DNA of 57,831 nucleotides from Aureococcus anophagefferens (Eukaryota > Sar > Pelagophyceae > Pelagomonadales > Pelagomonadaceae): NCBI RefSeq assembly GCF_000186865.1, contig NW_008705561.1, positions 3,150,909 to 3,208,739 of the forward strand, read 5' to 3'. Under the pieces are notes generated by a model. The model was not told the origin of the DNA and did not search any database. It worked only from the letters and a program-made list of their open reading frames with translations. Of this stretch, positions 40,387 through 49,971 are shown piece after piece. The translations under genes were made by a program, and so were the position numbers. The first letter of the stretch is position 1; every line of letters starts with the position of its first letter.

Positions 40387-40800
40387 ATGGCGACCGCGCG
40401 GACCTCGGAGGCCCGCGCCGCGCGGGCCGCCCAAAGCCGAGGTCGTCCATGGCTGGTCGCGTCGCGCGGGGTCCGAGGAGGCCTTTGGAGTCGTAGCGAA
40501 GCGCAGGAACCGCGCCGCTCCGTTGTTTCCGGTTCCGCGGGCTCGGGCTCGGGCGTCGGGCGCCGCCGCGTCGTCCGCTTCGTGCAGAGCGTCGTCGAGA
40601 GCGTCGGCCTCGACGTCGTCCGCGACGCGCGCCTCGCCGGGCGCGCATCGGGCGCCGAGGCGGTCGAGTTCTACAAACTCCGCGTCGCGACGCTGCCCGA
40701 ATTCGGCGCCGCGGTCGCCGTCGCGGAGAATTCCGCTCGCTCGCCGCGCGGCGGGGTCTTATTGAACCGGAAACGCATCGTCGCTGTGTTCCCCGCGTAG
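40387..40800 (+). CDS. Small hypothetical protein
   Basis: 137 residues. From about residue 55 the codon third positions are strongly G/C and the frame reads RVVRFVQSVVESVGLDVVRDARLAG, which looks truly coding. The first 50 residues are less convincing. The stop lies inside a partly duplicated segment. No family recognised. Confidence 0.45.
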   Translation: MATARTSEARAARAAQSRGRPWLVASRGVRGGLWSRSEAQEPRRSVVSGSAGSGSGVGRRRVVRFVQSVVESVGLDVVRDARLAGRASGAEAVEFYKLRVATLPEFGAAVAVAENSARSPRGGVLLNRKRIVAVFPA

Positions 40801-41017
40801 ACGGCGCGGTCTTGCGTCACCATGGCCGGGGGCGCCGGCGCAGCAGGGAGAGCAGCGGCGACGCGACGATTCGGTTCTTTCCGCTCGCAGCGCGGCGAGT
40901 CGTTGAACCGGAAACGCATATTTCTTGTGTTCCCCGTGTAGACTGCGCCCGATGTAGACTGCACCCCCGTCATGGGTTGGGGCGTCGGCGCAGGCGCTGC
41001 GGGGAGAGCAGACGCCA
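40731..41017 (+). repeat. Imperfect ~141-bp tandem duplication of a gene 3' end
   Basis: TTGAACCGGAAACGCAT recurs at 40762 and 40903, followed in both by GTGTTCCCCG[C/T]GTAGAC. Looser matches continue (GGCGCCGGCGCAGCAGGGAGAGCAG versus GGCGTCGGCGCAGGCGCTGCGGGGAGAGCAG). The duplicated part includes the last codons and stop of the small hypothetical gene. Confidence 0.75.
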
Positions 41018-41134
41018 TCATCGATCAACCCACGTCACTTTGCGAATTCTCGGTTTTAGCCCGTGTCGAAAACGACTTCAACCCGTGCTTCAACTACTCC
41101 ACGCGCCCAGGATGGCAGCCCCTGTAATGTTAGC

Positions 41135-42370
41135 ATGGCGGCCCGGCGCGTGATCGCCGCCGCGCTGCTGTGGGCGACGGCCCGGTGCGACGACGAGCGG
41201 CTCGTCGCCGCGCTCCGACGGCGCGTCGAGCGCGCGCCGACGGCCTCGGCGCTCCGCGGCAACGGAACAACAACCTGGGCCGTGGTCTTCGCCGGCGAGG
41301 CGCGGACCTTCGTGCGCATCTCCGAGCGCGTGGCGACGCGGCTCGTGGCGCCGCTGGCGAACGCCGAGTGCTACTTCGTCGTCGACGTCGCGGCGGCGCC
41401 GCGCGCGTCCGAAAACCGCTGGGCCGCGGCCTTCGACGGCTTCGCCGTCTTCGGTTTAAGACAACTGGCCGCGCCGCTCCTCGAGAAGCGGCGCGCCGCC
41501 TTCGAGCTCTTCGAGGCCGTCGAGCGCGCCGCGGGGCGCCGCTACGCGCGCGTGCTGTCGACGCGGCCCGACGTCGACCACCTCGCGGCCGTCGACGGCG
41601 CTTTGCTGTCGGCGGCGCCGGCGCGCGCGAACCTGCTCGACCTCATCGGCGCCGCGCCGCGGGCCGCCGCGCGCTTCGACTGGCCGACGCCCCACCGGAG
41701 CGAGGGCGGCGGCGGCCAGGGCGGCCCGTGGCACGTGCGCATGGACCGCGTCGACCCCGTGCAGACCCTGAAGGAGTGGTGGCTCGCGGCGCCGCTCAAC
41801 GAGCTCCGCGCGCTCCGGCGGCGGCCCGAGGCGTTCCCGCCGAGCCGCGCGGTCGCCGCGGCCGCGCGGGCCTGCGGGCGCTACGAGACCCTCCTCGCCG
41901 TCGCCGTGCGCGAGCACGCGCCGCTCGCGCGCGAGTGGGAGGCGCCCGCCGCCGCGGCGCTCCTCGAGCCGCCGGGCGACGCCTGGGCCGCCGCGCGCGC
42001 CGCGCCGGCCTTCGAGCTCCACCGCCTCGCGGACGCCGGCGCGGCCGCCGGCGGCGCCGCGCACCGCGCGGCGCTCGACGCCGCCGTCGACGCCGTCGAA
42101 GCGGCGATCGGCCGCGGCCGCGCGGCGTCGAACGCGGCGGGCCCGTCGTCGCCCGTCCTCGCGCCGCTCGAGGCCGCCTGCGGGCCGCCGCGCCTGCTCT
42201 GCGGCCGCGACGGCCGCGTCGCCGCGCCGGCCGACGTCATCGCCTACGCGCGGAACCTGTGCGACCGGGGCCGCGACCCCGCGCCCGAGGGCTACTTCCT
42301 CTACCACAGCCCGGCGGCGACGGTCCCGAAGGCGTTCTACGCGTACGACCGGTGGAACCCGCCGCCGTAA
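41135..42370 (+). CDS. Secreted glycosyltransferase-like protein of unknown family
   Basis: 411 residues, single exon. Signal peptide MAARRVIAAALLWATARC. The body has TTWAVVFAGEARTFVR, ECYFVVDVA, then YARVLSTRPDVDHL (a 'RxDV' strand-end motif seen in several glycosyltransferase folds). It ends CGRDG...EGYFLYHSPAATVPKAFY. Its first ~150 residues resemble the N-terminal half of the fusion protein at 15.7-18.2 kb in motif order. It is convergent with a sulfotransferase gene. The last twelve codons and stop form the first unit of a 73-bp tandem array. The enzymatic assignment is inference from motifs only. Confidence 0.55.
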   Translation: MAARRVIAAALLWATARCDDERLVAALRRRVERAPTASALRGNGTTTWAVVFAGEARTFVRISERVATRLVAPLANAECYFVVDVAAAPRASENRWAAAFDGFAVFGLRQLAAPLLEKRRAAFELFEAVERAAGRRYARVLSTRPDVDHLAAVDGALLSAAPARANLLDLIGAAPRAAARFDWPTPHRSEGGGGQGGPWHVRMDRVDPVQTLKEWWLAAPLNELRALRRRPEAFPPSRAVAAAARACGRYETLLAVAVREHAPLAREWEAPAAAALLEPPGDAWAAARAAPAFELHRLADAGAAAGGAAHRAALDAAVDAVEAAIGRGRAASNAAGPSSPVLAPLEAACGPPRLLCGRDGRVAAPADVIAYARNLCDRGRDPAPEGYFLYHSPAATVPKAFYAYDRWNPPP

Positions 42371-42615
42371 AAAGACGGGCGACGTTGGAGCTCCGGCCCC
42401 GAGGGCCTTCTACGCGTACGACCGGTGGAACCCGCCGCCGTAAAAAGACGGGCGACGTTGGAGCTCCGGCCCCGAGGGCCTTCTACGCGTACGACCGGTG
42501 GAATCCGCCGCCGTAAAAAGACGGGCGACGTTGGAGCTCCGGCCCCGAGGGCCTTCTACGCGTACGACCGGTGGAACCCGCCGCCGTAAAAAGACGGGCG
42601 ATGTTAGAGCTCCGG
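42335..42615 (+). repeat. 73-bp tandem array (~4 copies) at convergent gene ends
   Basis: Units start at 42335, 42408, 42481 and 42554. Each begins TTCTACGCGTACGACCGG and contains GCCGCCGTAAAAAGACGGG, then GTTGGAGCTCCGGCC. Copies are nearly identical (one C/T change in unit 3; the last unit is truncated and slightly diverged). Each unit repeats the last codons and stop of the left gene and sequence matching the stop region of the right gene. Confidence 0.95.
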
Positions 42616-44001
42616 CGGGCAGCGGAGGCGCTCGAGGAACGCGCGGCGCGCCCAGTGCCAGAGGACCTCGTCGAGCACGTTGGCCTCGCGGAGCGCCGCG
42701 TAGTCGGACGGCGCGAGGTCCTTCTTCGACGACGACGACTGGACCTTGCCGATGTTGACGACGTGGACCTCCTCGAGGCGCGTCCAGCCGAAGCCCGCGT
42801 AGAGCGGCCCCGCCCACGCCTGCCACGTGGTAGGCACGACGACGTGGAACTTCTCGAGGACCGCGAGCGCCGTCGCGAGCGCGTCGCGCGCGCAGGCTTT
42901 GTCGCCCTTGCAGTCGTCGAAGCGCGGCTCGGCGTAGGAGGCGAACTTCCACGTCGCGAAGTTGTCGCGGCCGACCTGCGACAGAAAGTCGTTGGTCGTG
43001 TCGCGCCGCATCGGCCGCGCGCGCGCGGCGGCGTTCTTCCGTTTCAGCCAGGGCACGAGCTCCGGCTTGACCTTGGCCGGGTTGTTGAGGATGCCCCAGA
43101 ACTTGTGCGTCGACACGAGGCGGTCGAGGGGATCGCGGATGATGGTCATGAGCACCGCGGCGTCGCGGAAGTCGCGCTCGAGCACGGGCGCGGGGAACGC
43201 GTCCCACTCGTTCGCGACGACGGCGTGCTTCGTGCGTTCTATATACCCCTTGAGCTGGGGCCCGGGCCAGCGGCCCACGCGGCCGTCGGGGCCCGGCACC
43301 TTCGGGTCCGGCGGCATGCAGTAGTAGGACGGCGTCCGCTTGATGCCCAAATTCCGCCGCGCGAACTCGCAGAAACTCGTGCCGCCGGCCTTGGAGAGGT
43401 GGTCGAACCAGACGAAGGCGCCGGGCTTCGCGGCCTTGAGGTTCGCGGCCGCGGCGCGCGACGGGTTCCGGCGCGGCGACGAGCTCAGGAGCCGCCGGTC
43501 GGGGCACGTCCACGCGGTCGCGTTCGACACGCGCTCGACGTCGAGCGGGTCCGCGTCGAGGTACGCGAGGGCCTCCCTCGGCGGCAGGGCCGCGAGGGCG
43601 ACGAGCTCGTCGACGAGGGACGGCGGCGCCGCGAGCGAGTCCGCGGCGACGGCGTCGGCGACGCCCTCGGGCTCGTCGGCCGGCGGCGCGCGCGCCCGCG
43701 GCAACGGCGGGGGCGCCGCGGGCGTCCGCGGCGGCGGCGGCGGGCGCGCCGCGGGCGACAGCGGCGGGGGCGGCAGCGGCGAGCGCGCCGCGGGTGGCGG
43801 CGGCGGGGGCGCCGCGGGCGCCGCCGGCGGCCGCGCGTCGGCGGCCGGCGCCACCGCCAGCGCCCGGGCGACGCGCAGGCGCCGCTGGGCCGCGAGGTAC
43901 TGCTCGAGGCCCAGCATGGGGCCCACGAAGAAGAAGAGGAAGGCGACGGCGCTCCACCAGGACCGCCCGTCGCGGCCCTTGGCGCCGTCGTCGGAACCCA
44001 T
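42604..44001 (-). CDS. Type II membrane sulfotransferase (Golgi-like)
   Basis: 465 residues from ATG 44001. A short cytosolic head is followed by one transmembrane anchor (WWSAVAFLFFFVGPML, about 15-30). A proline-rich stem runs about 58-110. The catalytic domain has FDHLSKAGGTSFCEF (5'-phosphosulfate-binding, about 199-213) and IIRDPLDRLVSTHKF (3'-phosphate-binding, about 287-301). These are the hallmarks of PAPS-dependent carbohydrate sulfotransferases. Conserved-looking cysteines suit a lumenal enzyme. It converges on the secreted protein to its left and may act on the same glycan; substrate unknown. Confidence 0.85.
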   Translation of the reverse strand: MGSDDGAKGRDGRSWWSAVAFLFFFVGPMLGLEQYLAAQRRLRVARALAVAPAADARPPAAPAAPPPPPPAARSPLPPPPLSPAARPPPPPRTPAAPPPLPRARAPPADEPEGVADAVAADSLAAPPSLVDELVALAALPPREALAYLDADPLDVERVSNATAWTCPDRRLLSSSPRRNPSRAAAANLKAAKPGAFVWFDHLSKAGGTSFCEFARRNLGIKRTPSYYCMPPDPKVPGPDGRVGRWPGPQLKGYIERTKHAVVANEWDAFPAPVLERDFRDAAVLMTIIRDPLDRLVSTHKFWGILNNPAKVKPELVPWLKRKNAAARARPMRRDTTNDFLSQVGRDNFATWKFASYAEPRFDDCKGDKACARDALATALAVLEKFHVVVPTTWQAWAGPLYAGFGWTRLEEVHVVNIGKVQSSSSKKDLAPSDYAALREANVLDEVLWHWARRAFLERLRCPPEL

Positions 44002-44188
44002 GTTTGTGGCGGGGGCGCGGCGACTATCTGGCAGCCATGCCCTCAAAATTACCACAGGAGCACTGCTTCTTGTCCTTCAGCACCGACCTCTCCGAGCGGC
44101 GCTGCCCGCGCCCGCGGGCGGGCATGGACCTGTAACCATGGGCTGAGCCCATGTAGCGTCGTCGAGTCCCTCGACGCGCGCCGTTCCC

Positions 44189-47100
44189 ATGGCGCCGGCG
44201 AAGCACCACCACGCGCACCACCGCCACGACCACGGCGTCCACAAGAACGACCGCAAGTACCACGAGGAGAAGCACAAGCGCGCCGCCGAGGCCCAGCAGG
44301 CGGCGCTGCTCGCCGCGGCGGCCAAGGGCGACGTCGAGGGCGTCATGCAGTACATCATGAACGAGCGCAACGCGCAGAACCACCTGCTCCTCCACGCCTG
44401 TTTCAGGGCAGCACAAGAGAGCGAAATTCCCAGCTTCAAAGGCTCCGATCTCGGCCGTTTTCCGCTCGTTTCGGCTGATTTTTGGACGGGCGATCATCTC
44501 TCGGAGCGGCCTCGACGCGTGGATGCTTTTCCCGGAACACGCGCGCGTGGAACACTCACGTTGAAGCGACGTTGAATCTGCCCAGGCCTGTCTGCGGTTC
44601 AAGAACCTCACGGAGGCCCAGTTCCTCACGGTGCTCCGCTGGGACGAGCGCGCCGCGGGGCAGGGAGCAAAAATATGCAACACGACTTCAATATGCATGG
44701 TTTTGCACGAGTTCGACATCGTTTCTCTGCCGTCTGAAAAGAATTCGCCGAGAGAAAACGATCCGTCCAAACATCAGTCGAATCGACTTCGATGCGACCG
44801 AGATCGAGAGGTTCGAAGTTTTGCTGGACAGGGCCATTCCACTGGTCTGGACCGGGCCGTTCCACGGGTTGTGTCCCGCGCAGGCGCGCCGCGGAGACGG
44901 CGAACGAGCAGGGCTGGTTCCCGCTCCACATCCTCGCGCACACGACGGCGCGCCCGACGACGACGATGGTCCGCGCGCTGACGGTCCTGTACCCGGCCGC
45001 CGCGCGCGCGCCCATCGTGAGCGGCTGGCTGCCGCTGCAGCTCCTGTGCCAGCACGCGCGGAACAAGGGCGACAACTCGCACCACGGCGTCCGCGCGACG
45101 CCGGCCCTCCTCAGCGCGCTCCGCGCGGCCTACCCCGGCGCGGCGACGGAGTGCCTGCCCCAGGCGCGGAAGAACGGGTTAGGGGAAAAAACAGCGGAGA
45201 GCTTGCTGCCCTTCGACCTGCCGCACCGCGAGGCCTGCGTCGCGGCGCTCCGCGAGAACGCGCTCGACATGGTCAAGCGCGACGACCACGACCGCTTCGA
45301 GGCGGAGCGGCTCAAGGGCCAGCTCAAGTTCGAGGCGCGGCGCGCGGCGGACGCGGGCGACGCGCCGGGCGTCGTCGACGTGCTCAAGCACGCGCACGGC
45401 CACTACAGCGGCATCACGGACGTGCTCGACGACCGGGGCCACGCGCTCTTCGCGCGCTGCCTCGACCGCTGCGGCGAGACTTTGGACGACGCGTCCTTCG
45501 ACTACCTCTTCCGCGCGTCGCCGGGCGCCCCTTTCCGCGAGGACTTCCAGCGCATGCTCCCGATCCACACGCTCATGAACGGCTGCGAGGCCGCGACGCC
45601 CCACATGGTGCGCAGCCTGAACGCGGCCCACCCCAAGGGCGGCGCGCACCGGGGCCTCCGGGGCTGGACGCCGCTCCACTTCTTCTGCATGCGGAACCCG
45701 ACGTGGCCGCGCGCGGCGGCCATCCTCGCGCTCCTCCTCGACACCAAGTCCGGCGCCAAGGCCTGCCGCCTCCGCGACCAGCGCGGCGACCTCCCGATCC
45801 ACCTCTTCTGCCAGACCTGCGCGGACCTCAAGGACGTCGTCGAGCAGGAGATCGCGAGCGGCAACTACGGCCGGGCCCGGCGGAGGCCGCCGCCGAAGAA
45901 GAAGACCAAGGTCGAGAACGTGCGCGCGGCGTTCCGCCGCGCGTCCGTGGCCGTGGGCCTCGCCGGCGGCGCGGACGACGACGACGAGCCCGAGGCGCCG
46001 GAGGAGGAGGCCTACGCCTGGAACGCGGACCAGGCCGTCGCGTGCGTCAAGCTCTTGGTCAAGGCCTACCCCGAGTCGTGGCGCCTCGCGGGCAAGGGCA
46101 AGGTCACGTCCCTGGACCTCGCGCCCCCGGAGCTCCACGAGGCCATGCTCAAGGCCGCCGACGGCAGGGCGGGCGACGGCTCCGAGAGCTCCGACGACGA
46201 CCTCGACAACAAGTTCAACCTCGCCAAGTTCGAGGACGGCCTCCACGACGTCAAGACGCACAAGCACCAGCGGCACAAGGTCGACCTCGAGACGGCGGAC
46301 CTCGGCGACGTCGTCGACGACGGCAAGACCGACGAGGGTCTCTGCCATCGGCTGCTCCGGAGGTACGACGGCGCGAACGCGCGCGACGCGGGCGAGCACG
46401 GCGGCTTCCTGCTCCACCGCCTGCTCCGCCGCAAGCCCGACGTCGGCGCCGACGTGCTCCGCGCCGTGCTCACGTGGTCGTCCAAGGCCGCGCGGACGGC
46501 CGACGGCGAGGGCTGGCACCCGCTGCACCTCCTCGCGCGGCGCGCGACGACGGACCGGTTGGTGACGGGCGCGTCCGCGCGGCGCGTGCTCAACACGTTC
46601 CGCGAGTGCGCCGTGCTCCGCGGCGGCGGCGACGGCCGGCTCCAGAACCCCCTCGCGGCGCTCTGCGCGCACCTGACGCACAAGAGCGCGCACGTGAAGA
46701 CGCCGCTGAGCTACGAGAACCACTGGACGAAGGAGACCTACGACGAGTGGGAGCAGCGCATGGTCGCCGTCGCGCGCGCGCTCGCCGACGGCCACCCGGA
46801 CGCGCGGACCCAGAAGACGGCCCACGGCCACGTCGCCGTCGACCTGCTCCCGGCGCACGCGGACTACGACGGTTTAAGGGCCGTCGCGCGGCCGCCGCCG
46901 CGCCGCGCGCCCGTGGACAAGCACGCCCTGGGCCGCATGGCGCCGCGGCTCGCGAAGCTCGCCGACGCGGCCTTCGCCGCGGAGGCGGCCGGCGACGCCG
47001 CGGACGAGGCGAGGGACGGCGCCGCGCGGCTGACCAAGTGCATCCCGCTGGGCCTGCCCGTCGAGGACGGCGGCATCACGGCCATCTCGCGGCCGCCGAC

Positions 47101-48640
47101 GGCGGCGTCGGACTACGACGACCCGCCGTCGACGCCCGTCGGCGGCGCGCGGCGGCCGCGGACGCCCGGCGGCACCGTCGCTCGGCCGACGACGTCCGGC
47201 GGCACGCTGCGGCCGACGACGCCCGGCGGCACGCTGCTCGTGCGGCTCCGCGTCGACGTGGCCAACGCGCAGTCGGGCCGGCCGGCGACGCCCCTGTCGC
47301 CGGGCGGCACGCGCCTCGCGACGACGCCGCGCGAGACGCGGACGCTCCGGCCTCTGACGCCCGGCGGCTCGCTCCGGCCTTTGACGCCCGGCGGCCGGAT
47401 CCAGCACAAGCCCCTCGCGGACCACGGCCTGCGCCGGCCCAAGACGCCCGACGGGAGCCACCTCGTGCCGCCGCTCACGCCCGGGGGCACGTTCCGCCCG
47501 ACGACGCGCGGCGGCACGCTCCTCCGCGACAGCAACCTGCACGAGCACACGCACGACTTCAACGGCAACCCCATCGGCGACCACGGCGAGTGCGTCTTCG
47601 GCGCTGACGGCGTCCCGCGGCCCAAGTCGAAGCACGCGGAGCGCAAGACCTACGGCCACACGGGCCTCCGCATCGTCACGCGGTCCGTCGAGGAGGCGGC
47701 CGCGGCGTTCGAGCGGCACCGCGACCGCGGTGCGACGCCGACGACGCCCCGCCGCGCGTCGACGCCCGGCGCGAGGCGGCGCCCGCGGACGCCCGGCGCC
47801 GTCGTCTCCTTCTCCGACGCGCCGACGCCGCTCCGGTCCTCGAGCCGCGGCGGGAGCCGCGGCGGCCAGCGGCCGGACACGGCGGCGCGCAAGGCCGAGC
47901 GCGCGGCGAGGCGCCGCGACCGCGCCGCCGCGGCCGACGCGCACGTGCGCGACGTCCAGCGCGCCGAGGAGCTCGCGGCCGCCGCGGAGCTCGAGGCCGC
48001 GGACGCGGAGCTCAAGGTCGAGCGCAAGAAGCGGAAGCGGGCGACGCGCCTCGCGAAGCAGGCCCGGGGCGTCGCGTCGTCCAAGGCCGCGGCGCGGCGC
48101 GCGTCCATGGCCGCGCGGCGCGCGGCGCTCGCCGCGGCCGCGCCGCCGCCGCCGGGCCTGCCCGCGCTGCCCGCGCTGCCCGCGGCGCCCGCGCGGGACG
48201 ACGACCGGCCCGACCCGACGCTCGCCGCCGCGGAGAAGCGGCGGAGGCGCGACAAGTCCTACCTGAACCGCGTGACCTTCCTCGGCCGGTCCATCGGCCT
48301 CCGGCTGTGTGGAAATCAACCACCGGTTTGGGACGTCCCGGCCAAACTTTTGAAATTCTCGAGCTCCGTCAAATCGAAGTCGATTCGGCTGATTTTTGGA
48401 CGAATCGATCACGCTCATCGAGTTCTCGAAGCACGACAGAGGAGCTCGTGTCGAAAACGGCCGCACACGCGCACATTGAAGTCGTGTTGAAGATTTGATT
48501 CCCACACAGGCCTCCGCGCGACGGTCCAGCCGGGCGTCCACGGCTACCGCCACCACGCGAACGCGGCCCCCACGCGGAAGCCGTCGGCGATCCGGGACTG
48601 GGTCACGTCGGACCTGAACCGGAGCGTAAGTTTCGGCTGA
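44189..48640 (+). CDS. Large ankyrin-like protein with TPGGT repeats and basic coiled coil
   Basis: About 1,270 residues; exons 44189-44395, 44586-44647, 44884-48296 and 48510-48640. The N-terminus is His-rich. Degenerate ankyrin-like units follow (GWFPLHILA, GWLPLQLLC, GWTPLHFFC, GDLPIHLFC, GWHPLHLLA), a pattern common in stramenopile proteins, with acidic/basic spacers. Residues encoded at 47150-47520 carry about ten RPxTPGGT-type units, likely phosphosites. A long basic helix (around 47880-48250) comes next, then a short final exon. In all three introns the frame closes exactly. The end is slightly uncertain because GTAAGT lies just before the stop. Function unknown; probably a scaffold. 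Confidence 0.7.
44396..44585 (+). mobile_element. Introner element, family A (same sense)
   Basis: Duplication GCCTGTTT/GCCTGTCT. It begins CAGGGCAGCACAAGAG and ends ATCTGCCCAG, slightly shortened at the right (lost CACYCTT). Splicing joins LLH to ACLRFK. Confidence 0.88.
44648..44883 (-). mobile_element. Introner element, family C (opposite to host gene)
   Basis: At 236 bp the longest copy here. In reverse it matches the family C element of the large membrane-protein gene (AGCAAAACTTCGAACCTC, GGATCGTTTTCTCTCG). Duplication GCGCGCCGCGG; the intron ends CGCGCAG. It lies only 62 bp from the preceding element. Confidence 0.87.
47150..47520 (+). repeat. Coding repeats, RPxTPGGT units
   Basis: Degenerate ~27-30-nt units built on CGGCCG-ACGACGCCCGGCGGCACG encode about ten RPxTPGGT-like octapeptides in tandem with small spacers. 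Confidence 0.75.
48297..48509 (+). mobile_element. Introner element, family B (same sense)
   Basis: Duplication GCCTCCGG/GCCTCCGC. It begins CTGTGTGGAAATCAACCACC and ends TTTGATTCCCACACAG. A GC-AG intron near the 3' end of the gene. Confidence 0.9.
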
Positions 48641-48710
48641 CGAGCCTCTTCCTTACGACGCGCGGGCGCGTCCTTTCGCGGGGCCGCGGCTTGGGGCGGC
48701 CCGAAGCGGC

Positions 48711-49780
48711 CTACTCGGCCTTGGCGAGGCCGAGGCCCTCGAGGAGGCGCTGCTTGAGCTCGGCCTTGCGGCCCTCCTGGTCGAGCTTGAGCTTCTTGAG
48801 CTCGGCCTTGAGCTTGGCGACCGTGAGCTTCTCCACGGCCTCGACCGTCCAGACCTTGGCCTTGCGCGCGGGCTTCTTCTTGAACTCCATGGGCGGCGGC
48901 AGGGGCGCCTCCTCGGCGGCGGGCTCGGCGGCGGGCGCGGCGGCCTCGGCGGGCGCGGCGGGCGCGGGCGGCGCGGCGGGCGCGGGCGCGGGCGCGGCGT
49001 CGGCCTCGGCCTTGGCCTTGGCCTCCGCGGCCGCCTTGGCCTCCGCGGCCGCCTTGGCCTCCGCCGCGGCCTTGGCCTTGGCCTCCGCCGCGGCCTTGGC
49101 CTGGGCCTCCGCCGCGGCCTTGGCCTTGGCCTCCGCGTCGGCCTTGGCCTTGGCGGCGGCCGCGCGCTCGCGCGCCTCGGCCTCCGCGCGCTGTTTCTCG
49201 CGCGCCTCGGCCTCGGCCTGCTTCGCCGCGCGGAGGTCGGCCTCGCGCTTCGCCTGCTCGGCCTCGCGCTGCTTGCGCGCGGCCTCGGCCTCCGCGGCGA
49301 GCCTGTGTGGAAATCAACCACTGGTTTGGGGGGTCCCCACCAAACTTCAGAACTCTCTAGCTCCGTCAAATCGAAGTCGATTCGGCTGATTTTTGGACGG
49401 ATCGATTGCTCTCGTCGAGTTCTCGAAGCACGGCAGAAGAGCTCGTGTCGAAACCGTCGCATACGCGCACATTGAAGATTTGATTTCCACACGGCGGCGA
49501 GCTTGGCCTTGACCTCGTCCTCGGACGGCCCCGCGGGCGCGGCGGGCGCGACCGGCGCGGGGGCGGCGGGCGCGGCGGCGGGCGGCGCGTCCTCGCGCGG
49601 CTTCTTCGCGTCCGGGTCCTCGCCGCCGCCCTCGTGGGGCCGCTTGGGCGGCGCCGGCGACGAGAGCGCACCAAAGGATCCGGGACCTGCGGACGCGTCG
49701 AACGATTTGCGATGGTTCGCGCGAAATCCGGTCGCGCGGGGTCGCGGGGCGCACGTACCGGCCGGGGGCTGGAACGACAT
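48711..49780 (-). CDS. SAP-domain protein with Ala/Glu/Lys-rich helix
   Basis: Exons 49780-49503 and 49302-48711. The first exon probably also contains an ordinary 72-bp intron (49687-49758, GTACGT...GTCCGCAG), giving MSFQPPAGPGSFGALSS. The middle is a long single helix of AEAKAKAAAEA repeats. The C-terminal ~45 residues (WTVEAVEKLTVAKLKAELKK then GRKAELKQRLLEGLG) form a SAP motif, which binds DNA or RNA in chromatin and mRNA-export factors such as Tho1/SARNP. The coding frame of the second exon lacks any ATG, so it is easily missed. About 265 residues after both introns. Confidence 0.7.
49303..49502 (+). mobile_element. Introner element, family B (opposite to host gene)
   Basis: Duplication GCGGCGAGC, host strand GCTCGCCGC. 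Begins CTGTGTGGAAATCAACC; the right part has a short deletion in the tail (ACATTGAAGATTTGATTTCC). The host-strand intron ends TTTCCACACAG and closes the frame as KLAAEAEAA. Confidence 0.9.
49687..49758 (-). other. Probable ordinary 72-bp spliceosomal intron
   Basis: Host strand GTACGT...CGTCCGCAG with no duplication and no element sequence. Its length is a multiple of three, so read-through is also open. Its lower GC and strong donor favour an intron. Confidence 0.55.
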
Positions 49781-49971
49781 GTTGTTATTAGGCGCTCGCC
49801 GGGCGGCACGAGTGGTGAGCTCTGATAGTTTAAGCTTAAAATCTGAGAGCGCGAGGTCGGGAGAAGGCCTCCGGCCTATCCTAGTTATTATCTCGCCGGG
49901 GGTCTCGCGACCGCTCTCCCACACCGTCCTCCTCGCGGCCAAATTCCCGAGATTAGGCGCGCACCCCGCGC

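Noticed and set aside
40671..41021. Minus-strand repeat protein (AVYxGNTxxMRFRFN twice)
   Set aside because: It is the antisense reading of the 3'-end duplication. The + strand frame has better codon bias and stops consistently, so the minus repeat is probably a by-product.
42335..42615. Regular array resembling a CRISPR
   Set aside because: Repeats are contiguous 73-bp units without unique spacers, in a eukaryotic genome and overlapping coding ends.
48625..48640. GTAAGT near the ankyrin-like gene end as a further intron donor
   Set aside because: The frame reaches a stop within four codons and no downstream + strand exon with coding character precedes the convergent gene. It is left as a caveat only.
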